Of a stretch of 46,836 nucleotides of DNA, positions 8,575 to 17,060 are shown one piece after another. Position numbers and translations under genes: made by a program. The DNA comes from Singulisphaera sp. GP187 (GTDB taxonomy: Bacteria > Planctomycetota > Phycisphaerae > Phycisphaerales > SM1A02). The notes beneath the pieces were generated by a model. The model worked only from the letters and a program-made list of their open reading frames with translations, was not told the DNA's origin and made no database searches. The stretch covers positions 1 to 46,836 of the forward strand of contig CAMBMO010000017.1 of the NCBI GenBank assembly GCA_945868805.1, given 5' to 3'. Positions within the stretch are counted from its first letter, which is position 1; every line of letters begins with the position of its first letter.

Positions 8575-9591
8575 ATGCGCATAGGCATCGATGTCATGGG
8601 CGGCGACAACGCCCCAGATGAGATCTTGAAGGGTTGCTTCGCGGCGATCGCGAGTCTCCGAGCGAACGATCAAATCGTTCTTATCGGAGATGCGGCACTG
8701 ATCAATGAAGCGATCGCAGAGCGTGCGATTGATCGCACTCAACTCGAAGTCGTCGGGACAACCGAAGTGATTGGGATGGACGAACCCCCCGTCGATGCGG
8801 TTCGCGCGAAGAAAGATTCATCGATCGTCGTCATGGCGCGGATGGCTTCTCCCAAGTTGCCGAACCGACTCGCCGCCATCATTTCCGCTGGAAACACAGG
8901 CGCGTGCGTCGCCGCGGCCCAACTTCATATGCGTCGCCTCGATGGCGTGATTCGACCCGGAATCGCCGTCACTGTGCCGACATTTGCGGGGCCGATCGTG
9001 CTGATCGATGTCGGCGCCAACATCGAACCCAAGGCGGCGCATCTGGCTCAGTATGGTGTCATGGGTGACATCTACGCACAGCGCGTCCTCGGCATTGCGA
9101 ATCCGCGCGTCGCTCTCATGAATGTTGGAGGTGAAGAACAAAAGGGAACGCAGGAGGTGCGCGATGCTCGCGATCTTCTTCGAGCCACTGAAGGACTGAA
9201 TTTCACGGGATTCGTCGAAGGACGAGGCGTATTCAATGGGGACGCAGATGTCGTGATCACCGATGGAATCGTCGGAAATGTCATGCTCAAGATGGCCGAA
9301 GGACTCTCCTCAGGGATCTTCAAGGCCCTCGCGAAAGAGGTCTTCGCGATCGACCCCACGCTCGCGTCTCGACTTGAACCCGTGGTCAAGAGTCTTTATT
9401 CAAAATACGACTATCACGAGTACGGCGGCGCGCCGCTCCTGGGAGTCAATGGCGTCTGCTTGATTTCGCACGGATCCAGCGTCGCACGCACGATCACCAA
9501 CGCGATCCGACGCGCTCACAACTTCGTCGATCTCGGCGTCAACGAGACAATCGTTGAACGCCTCGCTGCGGCGACCCATCTCATCGCATGA
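8575..9591 (+). CDS. plsX: Phosphate acyltransferase
   Basis: Converts acyl-ACP and phosphate to acyl-phosphate, the acyl donor for PlsY in the first step of phospholipid synthesis; a peripheral membrane or cytosolic enzyme. 338 residues. Family motifs are the N-terminal IGIDVMGGDNAPDEILKG, the middle ISAGNTGACVAAA, VLIDVGANIEPKAAHLAQ, VALMNVGGEEQKGT and the C-terminal GGAPLLGVNG. The stop overlaps the fabH start as ATGA, showing translational coupling. The assignment is firm. Confidence 0.96.
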   Translation: MRIGIDVMGGDNAPDEILKGCFAAIASLRANDQIVLIGDAALINEAIAERAIDRTQLEVVGTTEVIGMDEPPVDAVRAKKDSSIVVMARMASPKLPNRLAAIISAGNTGACVAAAQLHMRRLDGVIRPGIAVTVPTFAGPIVLIDVGANIEPKAAHLAQYGVMGDIYAQRVLGIANPRVALMNVGGEEQKGTQEVRDARDLLRATEGLNFTGFVEGRGVFNGDADVVITDGIVGNVMLKMAEGLSSGIFKALAKEVFAIDPTLASRLEPVVKSLYSKYDYHEYGGAPLLGVNGVCLISHGSSVARTITNAIRRAHNFVDLGVNETIVERLAAATHLIA

Positions 9592-10592
9592 ACGAGGTCG
9601 CACCTGCGTTTGGAGTCCGCATTCGCGGCACGGGTTCTTGCGTACCCGATCGCGTTCTGACAAATGACGACTTGTCCAAGATCATGGACACGACAGACGA
9701 GTGGATCTTTCAACGAACTGGTATCCGAGAGCGACGCGTCTGCGATCCAAATGTCGAGGGGACCTTCACGATGGCGCGTGACGCGCTGAAGAACGCACTC
9801 GATGCGGCAGAGATGAAGGGATCGGACCTCGATCTCATCATCGTCGGCACGGTCACTGCAGAGATGACATGCCCCTCGGTTGCAGCTCGTGTCGGAGCGG
9901 CACTCGGCGCAGTCCCGGCTGCTGCATTCGACCTCTCGGCCGCGTGCTGCGGATTTGTCTACAGCATCAATCTTGCGCAAGCGTTGATTCGATCTGGGCA
10001 ATTCCGATCGATTGGGGTGGTCGGATCTGAGGCAATGAGCACCATCGTCGATTACAACGATCGAACGGTGTCAATCCTCTTCGGCGACTCGGCAGGCGCG
10101 GCGGTTTTGACTCGCGATCCCGACCCAAGAATCGGATGCATTTATCAAACGATGGGATCGGACGGCAGTGGTTGGCACTCGCTCTACTTGCCTCGGCGCG
10201 ATCAGGAAGTGCCTGCGGCCGACAAGGATAACCCGATCCGACTTGGCAATCTTCGTATGAATGGGAAAGAGGTTTTTCGATTCGCCGTGACGAAGTTCAA
10301 GGAGGTCATCGAGGACGCGATGTCCAAAACTGCTTTGACTCCGGAAACAGTTGGTCAGGTCATCTGCCACCAGTCGAACATCCGCATCATTGAAGCTGCC
10401 CGCGAGAAGCTGGGCCTTCCTCATGAAAAGGTCTATATCAACATCGACAAATTCGGGAACAGTTCGGCGGGGAGCGTCGGTCTCTGTCTCGATCAACTCT
10501 GGCGCGCTGGAAAAATTGAATCGGAACGACCGTTCGTAATGGTCGCGTTCGGCGGTGGGCTGACCTGGGCGAGTGGCGTTTGGCGCGTTTGA
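9588..10592 (+). CDS. fabH: 3-oxoacyl-ACP synthase III
   Basis: Starts fatty acid synthesis by condensing an acyl-CoA (acetyl-CoA in most bacteria) with malonyl-ACP. 334 residues, usual length. The catalytic triad of the family is visible: Cys in SAACCGFVYSI, His in ICHQSNIRIIEA, and Asn in KFGNSSAGSVG. The N-terminal segment GTGSCVPDRVLTNDDLSK and DEWIFQRTGIRERR are also typical. The ATG lies inside the plsX stop overlap. The primer specificity (straight or branched chain) cannot be told from the sequence. Confidence 0.96.
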   Translation: MNEVAPAFGVRIRGTGSCVPDRVLTNDDLSKIMDTTDEWIFQRTGIRERRVCDPNVEGTFTMARDALKNALDAAEMKGSDLDLIIVGTVTAEMTCPSVAARVGAALGAVPAAAFDLSAACCGFVYSINLAQALIRSGQFRSIGVVGSEAMSTIVDYNDRTVSILFGDSAGAAVLTRDPDPRIGCIYQTMGSDGSGWHSLYLPRRDQEVPAADKDNPIRLGNLRMNGKEVFRFAVTKFKEVIEDAMSKTALTPETVGQVICHQSNIRIIEAAREKLGLPHEKVYINIDKFGNSSAGSVGLCLDQLWRAGKIESERPFVMVAFGGGLTWASGVWRV

Positions 10593-10630
10593 TCGCTTCC
10601 GTGCGATCGATGGACACTGGAGCAACTGCA

Positions 10631-11686
10631 ATGACGAAATCCATGGTCTTTCTTTGTCCAGGACAAGGCGCGCAATCCATCGGCATGGGAAAGTCTTGGT
10701 GTGAATCGGGCGGAGCAGGAGCCGATATCTTCGCCCGAGCGGATCGAACGATCGAACTCGCATCGGTCGGAGCGTCGCTCTCAACACTCTGCTTCAATGG
10801 ACCAGCCGAGTCGCTCAATCGAACTGATGTTTGTCAGCCCGCCCTCTACACCTGCGCAGTCGCCAGCTTTCATTCGTTGCAGGACGAATTCGACCGGCCA
10901 ACGGTCGTTGCGCTCGCAGGGCTTTCACTCGGTGAGTACACCGCCCTCCATCTCGCGGGCGCGTTCTCTTTCGAAGACGGACTGCGACTTGTCGCGATCC
11001 GCGGGCGACTGATGCAAGAAGCCGCGCAAGCCAGCAAGGGGGGAATGGTTGCATTGATCGGCGCTGACGAAGCTCAGGCACAAGCGGTCTGCGACAGCGC
11101 TGCGCCATCGGGATCTGGCGAAGTACTCGTCTGCGCGAATTTCAATGCGCCTGGCCAAATCGTCCTCTCTGGACATGCGACTGCGTGCGACCGTGCCCTC
11201 GAACTCGCTTCGACTGTGGGTTGTCGTGCGGCGAAACTTCAAGTTGCAGGAGCATTTCACTCCCCGCTCATGGCACCCGCGGCAGAGTCGATGCGAAGGG
11301 CTCTCGAGAATGTGCAATTTCAGCCGCTCAAGTATCGGGTTTGGAGCAACGTGACAGCCCAACCGCATGCCGCCAACGATGCCGCGACATTGAAGAAACT
11401 CCTTGTCGATCAGATAGTTTGCCCCGTAAGATGGAGCGAGAGCATGTCGTCGTTGATTGCGGAGTTTCCCGCTGGCGACAACTGCCCCGCGTTCCATGAA
11501 TTGGCGCCGGGTAGCGTGCTGAAGGGACTGATGCGTCGGATTGACAAGAATTGCGAGATCATGAGCCATGACAAACCAGACAAACCAGACAAACCAGACA
11601 AACCAGACAAACCAAACAAACCAAACAATCATGACACCGCACCCAAATCAGACGATCCAAGGCAGTTGGAATCTCCGCGCTCATAG
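10631..11686 (+). CDS. fabD: Malonyl-CoA:ACP transacylase with a repeat-encoded tail
   Basis: Transfers malonyl from CoA to ACP. The oxyanion motif PGQGAQSIGMG is near the N-terminus, the nucleophile Ser is in GLSLGEYTALHLAG, and the catalytic His is in GAFHSPLM. I take the ATG at 10631 (GGAG 8 bases upstream) over the upstream TTG at 10580, which would overlap fabH. The family usually ends at about 310 residues; this protein is 351 because it carries a hydrophilic tail with DKP repeats encoded by a 9-bp tandem repeat. The last 119 bases overlap the next gene in another frame. The enzyme assignment is firm; the tail is probably disordered. Confidence 0.94.
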   Translation: MTKSMVFLCPGQGAQSIGMGKSWCESGGAGADIFARADRTIELASVGASLSTLCFNGPAESLNRTDVCQPALYTCAVASFHSLQDEFDRPTVVALAGLSLGEYTALHLAGAFSFEDGLRLVAIRGRLMQEAAQASKGGMVALIGADEAQAQAVCDSAAPSGSGEVLVCANFNAPGQIVLSGHATACDRALELASTVGCRAAKLQVAGAFHSPLMAPAAESMRRALENVQFQPLKYRVWSNVTAQPHAANDAATLKKLLVDQIVCPVRWSESMSSLIAEFPAGDNCPAFHELAPGSVLKGLMRRIDKNCEIMSHDKPDKPDKPDKPDKPNKPNNHDTAPKSDDPRQLESPRS

Positions 11687-12449
11687 CATTTTCGCGCTCT
11701 CGGCTTCGGTCTGCATCATTGCCTCCGCCGCGCTCATCTCTTGCGGCGAAGAAGAAGCTCCACCTCCACCCATCGTGAGAGCAGAACCACCACCGCCACC
11801 GCCGCCACCTGAACCGACCGTCAAGTCGATTGCTGAGCTCATGACGGAATACGACATCGACTCCAGGATCGACTTGCCCGAAACATTGGCACCTGACACC
11901 AACGAAAAGCGCATCGCTGTACTGAAGTTCTGGAACGCCTTCGCCAAGGGCGACGATCAGTACGCATCGGGCCGTATGGCCGAACTCGATCGGAAAGTCC
12001 TGAACGACCTTGTGAAGAGTGGTTCTTGGAAGACGACGACGGGCGCCATCACATCGATCGAAGTTCAGTGCAAGGATGATGAAGGTGGCTTTGCAACCTT
12101 TGGTCTCATCACTGCTGGTGGCGCTGAACAAGCCATGCTCTGGGATGCGGTTCAGTCCGGCGATGATTCGGTCTTTACGGCGTTTCCAGGGACCCACGAC
12201 ATCCTCGCGCATCTTTCGGGCGAAGATTCCATCGGCTCATGGAAGATCTATATCAATGGACTTTTCGAGAAGTACTCGAATCTGCCAGACGAGCAGGTTG
12301 AGATTCCTCAAAGCGATGTTCAACTCGCTGAAGGATCCGATTCTGGAGTTGGTGGCGGTGGCGAAACTCCGGCCCCACCCGATGGTGGCGGTGGTGGCGG
12401 TTCGGGTGGCGGAGTGCTCAAAAAGAAGCCTCACGCTCCGCTTCCTTGA
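11568..12449 (+). CDS. Lipoprotein of unknown function with Pro-rich and Gly-rich linkers
   Basis: 293 residues from the ATG at 11568, or 272 from the ATG at 11631, which places the signal peptide nearer the N-terminus. The hydrophobic run ending in the lipobox LISC predicts lipid attachment at the Cys. After it come an acidic stretch, a poly-proline linker (about eight Pro in a row), a globular segment (ELMTEYDIDSRIDLPETL, VLKFWNAFAKGDD) and a Gly-rich tail ending in basic residues. I do not recognise the globular part. It overlaps the fabD tail by up to 119 bases. It occupies the place where fabG stands in the usual cluster, so it may have entered the cluster when fabG was moved. Confidence 0.8.
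   Translation: MTNQTNQTNQTNQTNQTNQTIMTPHPNQTIQGSWNLRAHSIFALSASVCIIASAALISCGEEEAPPPPIVRAEPPPPPPPPEPTVKSIAELMTEYDIDSRIDLPETLAPDTNEKRIAVLKFWNAFAKGDDQYASGRMAELDRKVLNDLVKSGSWKTTTGAITSIEVQCKDDEGGFATFGLITAGGAEQAMLWDAVQSGDDSVFTAFPGTHDILAHLSGEDSIGSWKIYINGLFEKYSNLPDEQVEIPQSDVQLAEGSDSGVGGGGETPAPPDGGGGGGSGGGVLKKKPHAPLP
11571..11624 (+). repeat. 9-bp tandem repeat read in two frames
   Basis: Six consecutive copies of ACAAACCAG, the last two ending in A. In the fabD frame it reads as Asp-Lys-Pro, then Asn-Lys-Pro; in the frame of the next gene it reads as Thr-Asn-Gln. Because the unit is three codons, copy-number changes alter tail length but never shift either frame. Confidence 0.95.
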
Positions 12450-12514
12450 TTTTGCGGGCGGACGTACCGCGTCGATCATCCAATTCGTTACAAGCTGGCT
12501 CTGCGATCGTGGCT

Positions 12515-13249
12515 TTACATCGCTAGGCCGCCGTCAATCGACAGCACCTGCCCGGTGAGGTATCCCGCTCCGTCAGATGAAACATACGAGACCCCAGCTG
12601 CGATATCGCTTCCGGTCCCGAATCGCTTCAGTGGAATCGCTGGCAGGACAGCTTCGCGAAGCGCCGCTGGAAGGACGCTCGTCATGTCCGTCTCGATGAA
12701 TCCAGGAGCGATCACATTCGCTGTGATTCCCTTGCCGCCAAGCTCCTTTGCGATCGACTTTGTCAGCCCGATGATGCCCGCTTTCGCGGCGGCGTAATTC
12801 GCCTGTCCCGCGTTCCCCGTGATTCCTGAAACCGATCCGATATTGACGATGCGTCCGAAACGGCCACGCATCATCGGACGCGCCGCCGTCCGGCAAGCAA
12901 CGAACGCCGACCTCAGATTCACGCGCAGGACATCGTCGAAGTCCTCATCACTCATGCGTAGGATCAAACCGTCCTTTGTGATTCCGGCATTGTTGACCAT
13001 GATGTCCAAACGTCCGTGGCGCTCGGCGACCGCTTCGATCGCCGCGGCAAATCCCGCGCCGTCCCCGACATCGCACGATTGCATCTCGCACGATCCACCC
13101 GCACCCTTGATCTCCGCCTCAAGCGAAGTCAGTTGCTCTGCATTGCGCGCAAACCCCACGACATGGCGACCATCCGCTGCGAGCCGGATCGCGATCGCTC
13201 GACCGATGCCTCGACTCGCTCCTGTGACAATGGCTACTCGCTTTTCGAT
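12515..13249 (-). CDS. fabG: 3-oxoacyl-ACP reductase, apparent ATC start
   Basis: NADPH-dependent reduction of 3-oxoacyl-ACP in fatty acid elongation; a short-chain dehydrogenase. From the ATC at 13249 the protein is 244 residues, exactly the family length, and begins (M)EKRVAIVTGASRGIGRAI with the complete cofactor motif. The catalytic residues are Asn in VNNAGIT, Ser in NIGSVSG and Tyr/Lys in YAAAK. Between the in-frame TGA upstream (near 13331) and this point there is no in-frame ATG, GTG, TTG or CTG. The ATC has a perfect AGGAG six bases upstream. The first downstream ATG or GTG would remove the glycine motif. The gene points opposite to all other fab genes around it. The function is firm; the start codon is inferred. 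Confidence 0.93.
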   Translation of the reverse strand: MEKRVAIVTGASRGIGRAIAIRLAADGRHVVGFARNAEQLTSLEAEIKGAGGSCEMQSCDVGDGAGFAAAIEAVAERHGRLDIMVNNAGITKDGLILRMSDEDFDDVLRVNLRSAFVACRTAARPMMRGRFGRIVNIGSVSGITGNAGQANYAAAKAGIIGLTKSIAKELGGKGITANVIAPGFIETDMTSVLPAALREAVLPAIPLKRFGTGSDIAAGVSYVSSDGAGYLTGQVLSIDGGLAM

Positions 13250-13386
13250 GGTGGACTCCTTCTGTGCTCTGTGCTGGAGGGCTTCGGGGCGGGGATCATA
13301 ACCTCGTGGCTCAGCGATTCGCTTTTGGCATCACCGGGCGAGACCACGGTCGCCCATCAAAGCCGATTCTCGTTATCATCCGAATC

Positions 13387-13402
13387 ATCGGCATTTGCCG
13401 AT
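13387..13402. promoter_or_regulatory. Inverted repeat between fabG and acpP
   Basis: ATCGGCA-TT-TGCCGAT is a perfect 7-bp inverted repeat in the 212-base divergent region between fabG and acpP. It could be an operator or a small hairpin. No regulator gene is adjacent, and I cannot assign a binding protein. Confidence 0.4.
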
Positions 13403-13461
13403 ACGATTGTCCCGTCTGATTCAGTCCATTCGATCATTTGCCAATAATGAGGAGCTAACCC

Positions 13462-13740
13462 GTGACAGAAGCTGAGATTCAAGAAAAGGTCATCGCCATC
13501 GTCGCCGAGCAGATGGGTGTCGACAAGGCTGAAATCAAGCGAGAAACCAGTTTTACGAACGATCTCAACGCCGACAGCCTTGACATTGTCGAATTGGTTA
13601 TGGAATTCGAGGATCAATTCGGAACCTCCATTCCGGACGATCAGGGCGACAAGATCCAGACCGTTGGATCGGCGATCGATTACATCAAGACGAACTTCGG
13701 CGCGGGTCCAAAGGGCGATGCGGCGAAGTCCGCGAGCTGA
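13462..13740 (+). CDS. acpP: Acyl carrier protein
   Basis: Small acidic carrier of acyl chains in fatty acid and lipid synthesis. Residue Ser39 in [19 protein letters not shown] is the phosphopantetheine attachment site. The start is GTG, supported by GAGGAG eight bases upstream. At 92 residues it is about 14 longer than most ACPs because of a C-terminal extension ending in [14 protein letters not shown], rich in Gly, Ala, Lys and Ser. It is followed by fabF, as in the usual cluster. Confidence 0.96.
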   Translation: MTEAEIQEKVIAIVAEQMGVDKAEIKRETSFTNDLNADSLDIVELVMEFEDQFGTSIPDDQGDKIQTVGSAIDYIKTNFGAGPKGDAAKSAS

Positions 13741-13780
13741 CCGCTCTCGTGATTCAATTGTGCCTCCAAGTCGGTGATCC

Positions 13781-13809
13781 TGCGGACAATCGAAAGCTTT
13801 GCGGACAAT
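13781..13809 (+). repeat. 10-bp direct repeat around the fabF start
   Basis: TGCGGACAAT occurs at 13781-13790 and again at 13800-13809. The second copy contains the last two bases of the TTG start of fabF at 13799. It may be a small duplication that created the start region, or a control site. The site has only a weak ribosome binding site (GAAAG). Confidence 0.6.
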
Positions 13810-15055
13810 AACGCTCCGAAGAGTCGTTGTGACGGGCTTGGGTGCGATCACTCCGGTCGGTAATAGCGTTGCCCAAACTTGGGACGGGATGGTGAACGGT
13901 CGATCTGGGATCGACTCGATCACGCTTTTCAATGCGGACGAAGACTGGGGAGTTCGCTTTGCGGGCGAGGTTCGAGGGCTGGATACAACTTCGATCTTGG
14001 ACGCTCGCGAAATTCGTCGGTTCGACCGATTCGCCGTGTTCGCACTTGCGGCGGCCACCGAAGCGGCACGAGACTCGGGGTTTAACCCCCAAGTTGGCGA
14101 TCCCTACCGGCACGGAGTTGCGATCGGTTCGGGTATCGGTGGCGTCGGAACGATCGAGACTGGTGTCCGAAGTCTGATTTCCAGCGGGAGCAGAAAGATC
14201 GGACCGTTCACGGTCCCCCGCTTGATGGTCAACGCCGGTGCTGGGCAGGTTTCGATTCGGTTCAATCTTCGTGGAGCCAACATCGCGACCGCGACCGCGT
14301 GCGCGACTGGATCCCACGCCATCGGCGCTGCATTCCAACTCATCCAACGCGGGGATGCCGATGTCATGTTCGCTGGGGGCGCCGAAGCTGCTGTCACTCC
14401 GCTCTGTATCGGATCGTTTGCATCGATGAAGGCGCTCTCGACGCGCAACGATGCGCCGAAGTTGGCATCGAGACCATTCGACAAGGACCGCGACGGATTC
14501 GTTCTCTCGGAAGGCGCAGCGGTGCTCGTGCTCGAGGAATACGAGCAAGCAAAAAAACGGGGCGCGCATATTTACGCTGAAGTACTTGGATTTGGATCTT
14601 CGGGAGATGCGTTCCACATCGCGGCTCCGGAAGAACATGGAGCCGGAGCGCACCGCGCGATGCTCAACGCACTTGGAGATGCCGAGGTCTCGATCGACCG
14701 CGTCGGGTACATCAACGCGCACGGAACCAGTACGCCGCTCGGCGACGCCGCTGAGGTCTCGGCTGTGAAGAAACTTTTCGGGGATCGAGCGCGTTTGCTC
14801 GCGATGAGCTCCACAAAGTCGGTGACCGGCCATGCGCTCGGAGCGGCTGGTGGCATCGAAAGCATCGCGACGATTCTCGCGCTTCAGACGGGAATCCTTC
14901 CTCCAACGATCAATCTCGATTGCCCTGATGAGGGATTCGACCTCGACTTTGTCGCCCACACCGCGCAGGAACGACCGATTCAAGTCGCCCTGAACAACTC
15001 GTTCGGATTCGGCGGACACAACACGTCGCTCGTCTTCGGCCGATTTCAAAGCTGA
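13799..15055 (+). CDS. fabF: 3-oxoacyl-ACP synthase II
   Basis: Elongating condensing enzyme of fatty acid synthesis. The Cys-His-His triad is visible: Cys in TATACATGSHAIGAA, His in NAHGTSTPLGD and His in SVTGHALGAAGG; the C-terminal NNSFGFGGHN is also typical. 418 residues, usual length. The frame is closed by a TGA at 13775, and the only reasonable start is the TTG at 13799, giving MRTITLRRVVVTGLG. The ribosome binding site is poor, so initiation may depend on acpP translation 58 bases upstream. The assignment is firm. Confidence 0.95.
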   Translation: MRTITLRRVVVTGLGAITPVGNSVAQTWDGMVNGRSGIDSITLFNADEDWGVRFAGEVRGLDTTSILDAREIRRFDRFAVFALAAATEAARDSGFNPQVGDPYRHGVAIGSGIGGVGTIETGVRSLISSGSRKIGPFTVPRLMVNAGAGQVSIRFNLRGANIATATACATGSHAIGAAFQLIQRGDADVMFAGGAEAAVTPLCIGSFASMKALSTRNDAPKLASRPFDKDRDGFVLSEGAAVLVLEEYEQAKKRGAHIYAEVLGFGSSGDAFHIAAPEEHGAGAHRAMLNALGDAEVSIDRVGYINAHGTSTPLGDAAEVSAVKKLFGDRARLLAMSSTKSVTGHALGAAGGIESIATILALQTGILPPTINLDCPDEGFDLDFVAHTAQERPIQVALNNSFGFGGHNTSLVFGRFQS

Positions 15056-15065
15056 TCGCGAGCCC

Positions 15066-17060
15066 ATGCCGCGCAACCTTCCTGTCGGCAACGGAGAAAT
15101 GCTCGTTGCATTCGACGACCTCTATCGAGTTCGTGACTTGTACTGGCCGCACGTTGGCATGCCGAACCACACGTGCGGGCACCTCCAGCGATTCGGCGTC
15201 TGGGCTGACGGACAATTCGCGTGGATCGAGAGTCCAGGCTGGTCCCGCGAATTGAACTATGTCCAAGATTCGCTCGTGACGGATGTCCGGCTTCGAAACG
15301 ACCGACTGGGAATCGAACTGCACTGCAAGGACGCCGTGGACTACTGGAGCCCCGTCTATTTCAAGTCCGTTCAAGTGACCGATTTGCACAATCGCCCACG
15401 CGATGTGCGACTTTTCTTTCATCAAGATCTCTCGATCGGCGAGAGTGCCATTGGCGACACTGTGAATTACGACCCGCAAACAGGCGGGCTCATCCATTAC
15501 AAGGACGACACGTACTTTCTCTTCAATGGATCGGGCGCGCGCTCCTACGGCGTCGATACATGGTCGACGGGACAGAAGCGCATCCGAGATGCGGAGGGAA
15601 CTTGGCGCGACGCCGAGGATGGCCTCTTGTCCCGCAACACGATCGCGCAAGGGTCGGTCGATTCGACGGTCGGATTCTCGCTGATGCTGCTTCCGGGCGG
15701 ATCGTCGACCGTCACCTACTGGACGTGCGCAGGGCGCAACTACGCAGATGTAAAGGCGCTCGACGACAAGGTTCGCAACAAGACCCCGCAGCGCATGATG
15801 TTGCGTACGGAGGCGTATTGGCGCCTTTGGGCGACGAAAGAAGGATTCGACTTTTCGCCACTCTCCAAGTCTGTGCGCGATCTCTTCATCCGCAGCGAGT
15901 TAATCGTGCGCACGCAGATTGATCACGATGGCGCGATTATCGCGGCGAACGACTACGACATCACGCGATTCGCCGGCGACACCTATTCGTACATGTGGCC
16001 TCGTGACGGGGCACTCGTCTCGCATGCACTGGTCCTGTCCGGACAAAGCGAGCTCTCGCAGGAATTCTTTCGATTCGCACAACGGGTCATCGAGAAGAGC
16101 GGGTACTTCCTCCACAAGTACAACCCCACTGGGACTCTCGCGTCGAGCTGGCATCCGTGGACACTTGATGGCAAGCGAATCCTGCCCATTCAGCAAGATG
16201 AGACTGCGCTCGTCGTCTGGGCACTCCGACGGCATTTCTGCACATTCCGCGATGTCGAATTCATTCGCGATCTTTACAACCCGCTGATCGTCGACCCTGC
16301 GAGTTGGATGATTCGCTACCGCGATCCCAACGGTTTGCCCATGCCATCGTGGGATCTCTGGGAGGAGCGTCGCGGAGTTCATCTCTTCACGGTCGCGGCG
16401 ACCATTGGCGCGTTGAAGGCAGCTGCTTCATTCGCCCACGAGGTTGGCGCGCTCGATCGCGCGATCGAGTTCGAGCAAGGGGCAGAGCGGATGCGGGATG
16501 CGATGTTTCGCCATATGTGGAGTCCAGAACGAAACATGTTCGCGCGGATGGCGACACCGCTTCCAGATGGCGGGTACGAGTTGGACTTCACCGCCGACGC
16601 GAGCGCGTGCGGGCTTTTTGCATTTGGCGCAGTCGACGCCAACGACCCGCGCGTCGTCGCGCACATGCAGATGCTGCGCGAGAAGTTGTGGGTTCACACA
16701 AATATCGGCGGTATGGCGCGATACGAGCGTGATCCATACCACCAAGTGGAGAGATTCGATACGGGACGGGTTCCGGGAAACCCGTGGATCATCACAACAC
16801 TTTGGTACGCGCAGTGGTTGATCGAACGTGCGCACACAGAAGAGGAACTTGCCGAAGCACAACCACTCCTCAAGTGGACCTGTGATCGAGCATCCCCATC
16901 GGGCGTCCTCGCGGAACAATTCGACCCCTACTCGGGAGCGCACCTTTCCGTGAGTCCGCTGACATGGTCGCATGCGGCGTTTATGACGACGGTGCTGAAG
17001 TACTTGCAGCGTCACACGCAACTCACCGGCGTCCAGCACGGCGTATCGGCACGAGCATGA
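15066..17060 (+). CDS. Glycoside hydrolase family 15 (glucoamylase-like)
   Basis: Probable exo-acting glucan or oligosaccharide alpha-glucosidase; some family members act on trehalose. 664 residues: an N-terminal beta-sandwich domain (about 1-260) and an (alpha/alpha)6 barrel. Diagnostic segments are YMWPRDGAL in the substrate pocket and SWDLWEERRGVHLFT, whose Glu fits the general acid of GH15. I see no signal peptide, so it is probably cytoplasmic and may act on stored glycogen or trehalose. It starts 10 bases after fabF, and its stop overlaps the next start as ATGA. The exact substrate is not clear. Confidence 0.9.
   Translation: MPRNLPVGNGEMLVAFDDLYRVRDLYWPHVGMPNHTCGHLQRFGVWADGQFAWIESPGWSRELNYVQDSLVTDVRLRNDRLGIELHCKDAVDYWSPVYFKSVQVTDLHNRPRDVRLFFHQDLSIGESAIGDTVNYDPQTGGLIHYKDDTYFLFNGSGARSYGVDTWSTGQKRIRDAEGTWRDAEDGLLSRNTIAQGSVDSTVGFSLMLLPGGSSTVTYWTCAGRNYADVKALDDKVRNKTPQRMMLRTEAYWRLWATKEGFDFSPLSKSVRDLFIRSELIVRTQIDHDGAIIAANDYDITRFAGDTYSYMWPRDGALVSHALVLSGQSELSQEFFRFAQRVIEKSGYFLHKYNPTGTLASSWHPWTLDGKRILPIQQDETALVVWALRRHFCTFRDVEFIRDLYNPLIVDPASWMIRYRDPNGLPMPSWDLWEERRGVHLFTVAATIGALKAAASFAHEVGALDRAIEFEQGAERMRDAMFRHMWSPERNMFARMATPLPDGGYELDFTADASACGLFAFGAVDANDPRVVAHMQMLREKLWVHTNIGGMARYERDPYHQVERFDTGRVPGNPWIITTLWYAQWLIERAHTEEELAEAQPLLKWTCDRASPSGVLAEQFDPYSGAHLSVSPLTWSHAAFMTTVLKYLQRHTQLTGVQHGVSARA

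Noticed and set aside
11559-12212. Minus-strand frame with a repeated CLVCLVCLV tract
   Set aside because: The tract is only the reverse reading of the 9-bp repeat; the rest is antisense to the lipoprotein gene and shows no domain.
13754-15091. A 445-codon minus-strand open frame
   Set aside because: It is antisense to fabF, with low-complexity basic translation and no family resemblance.
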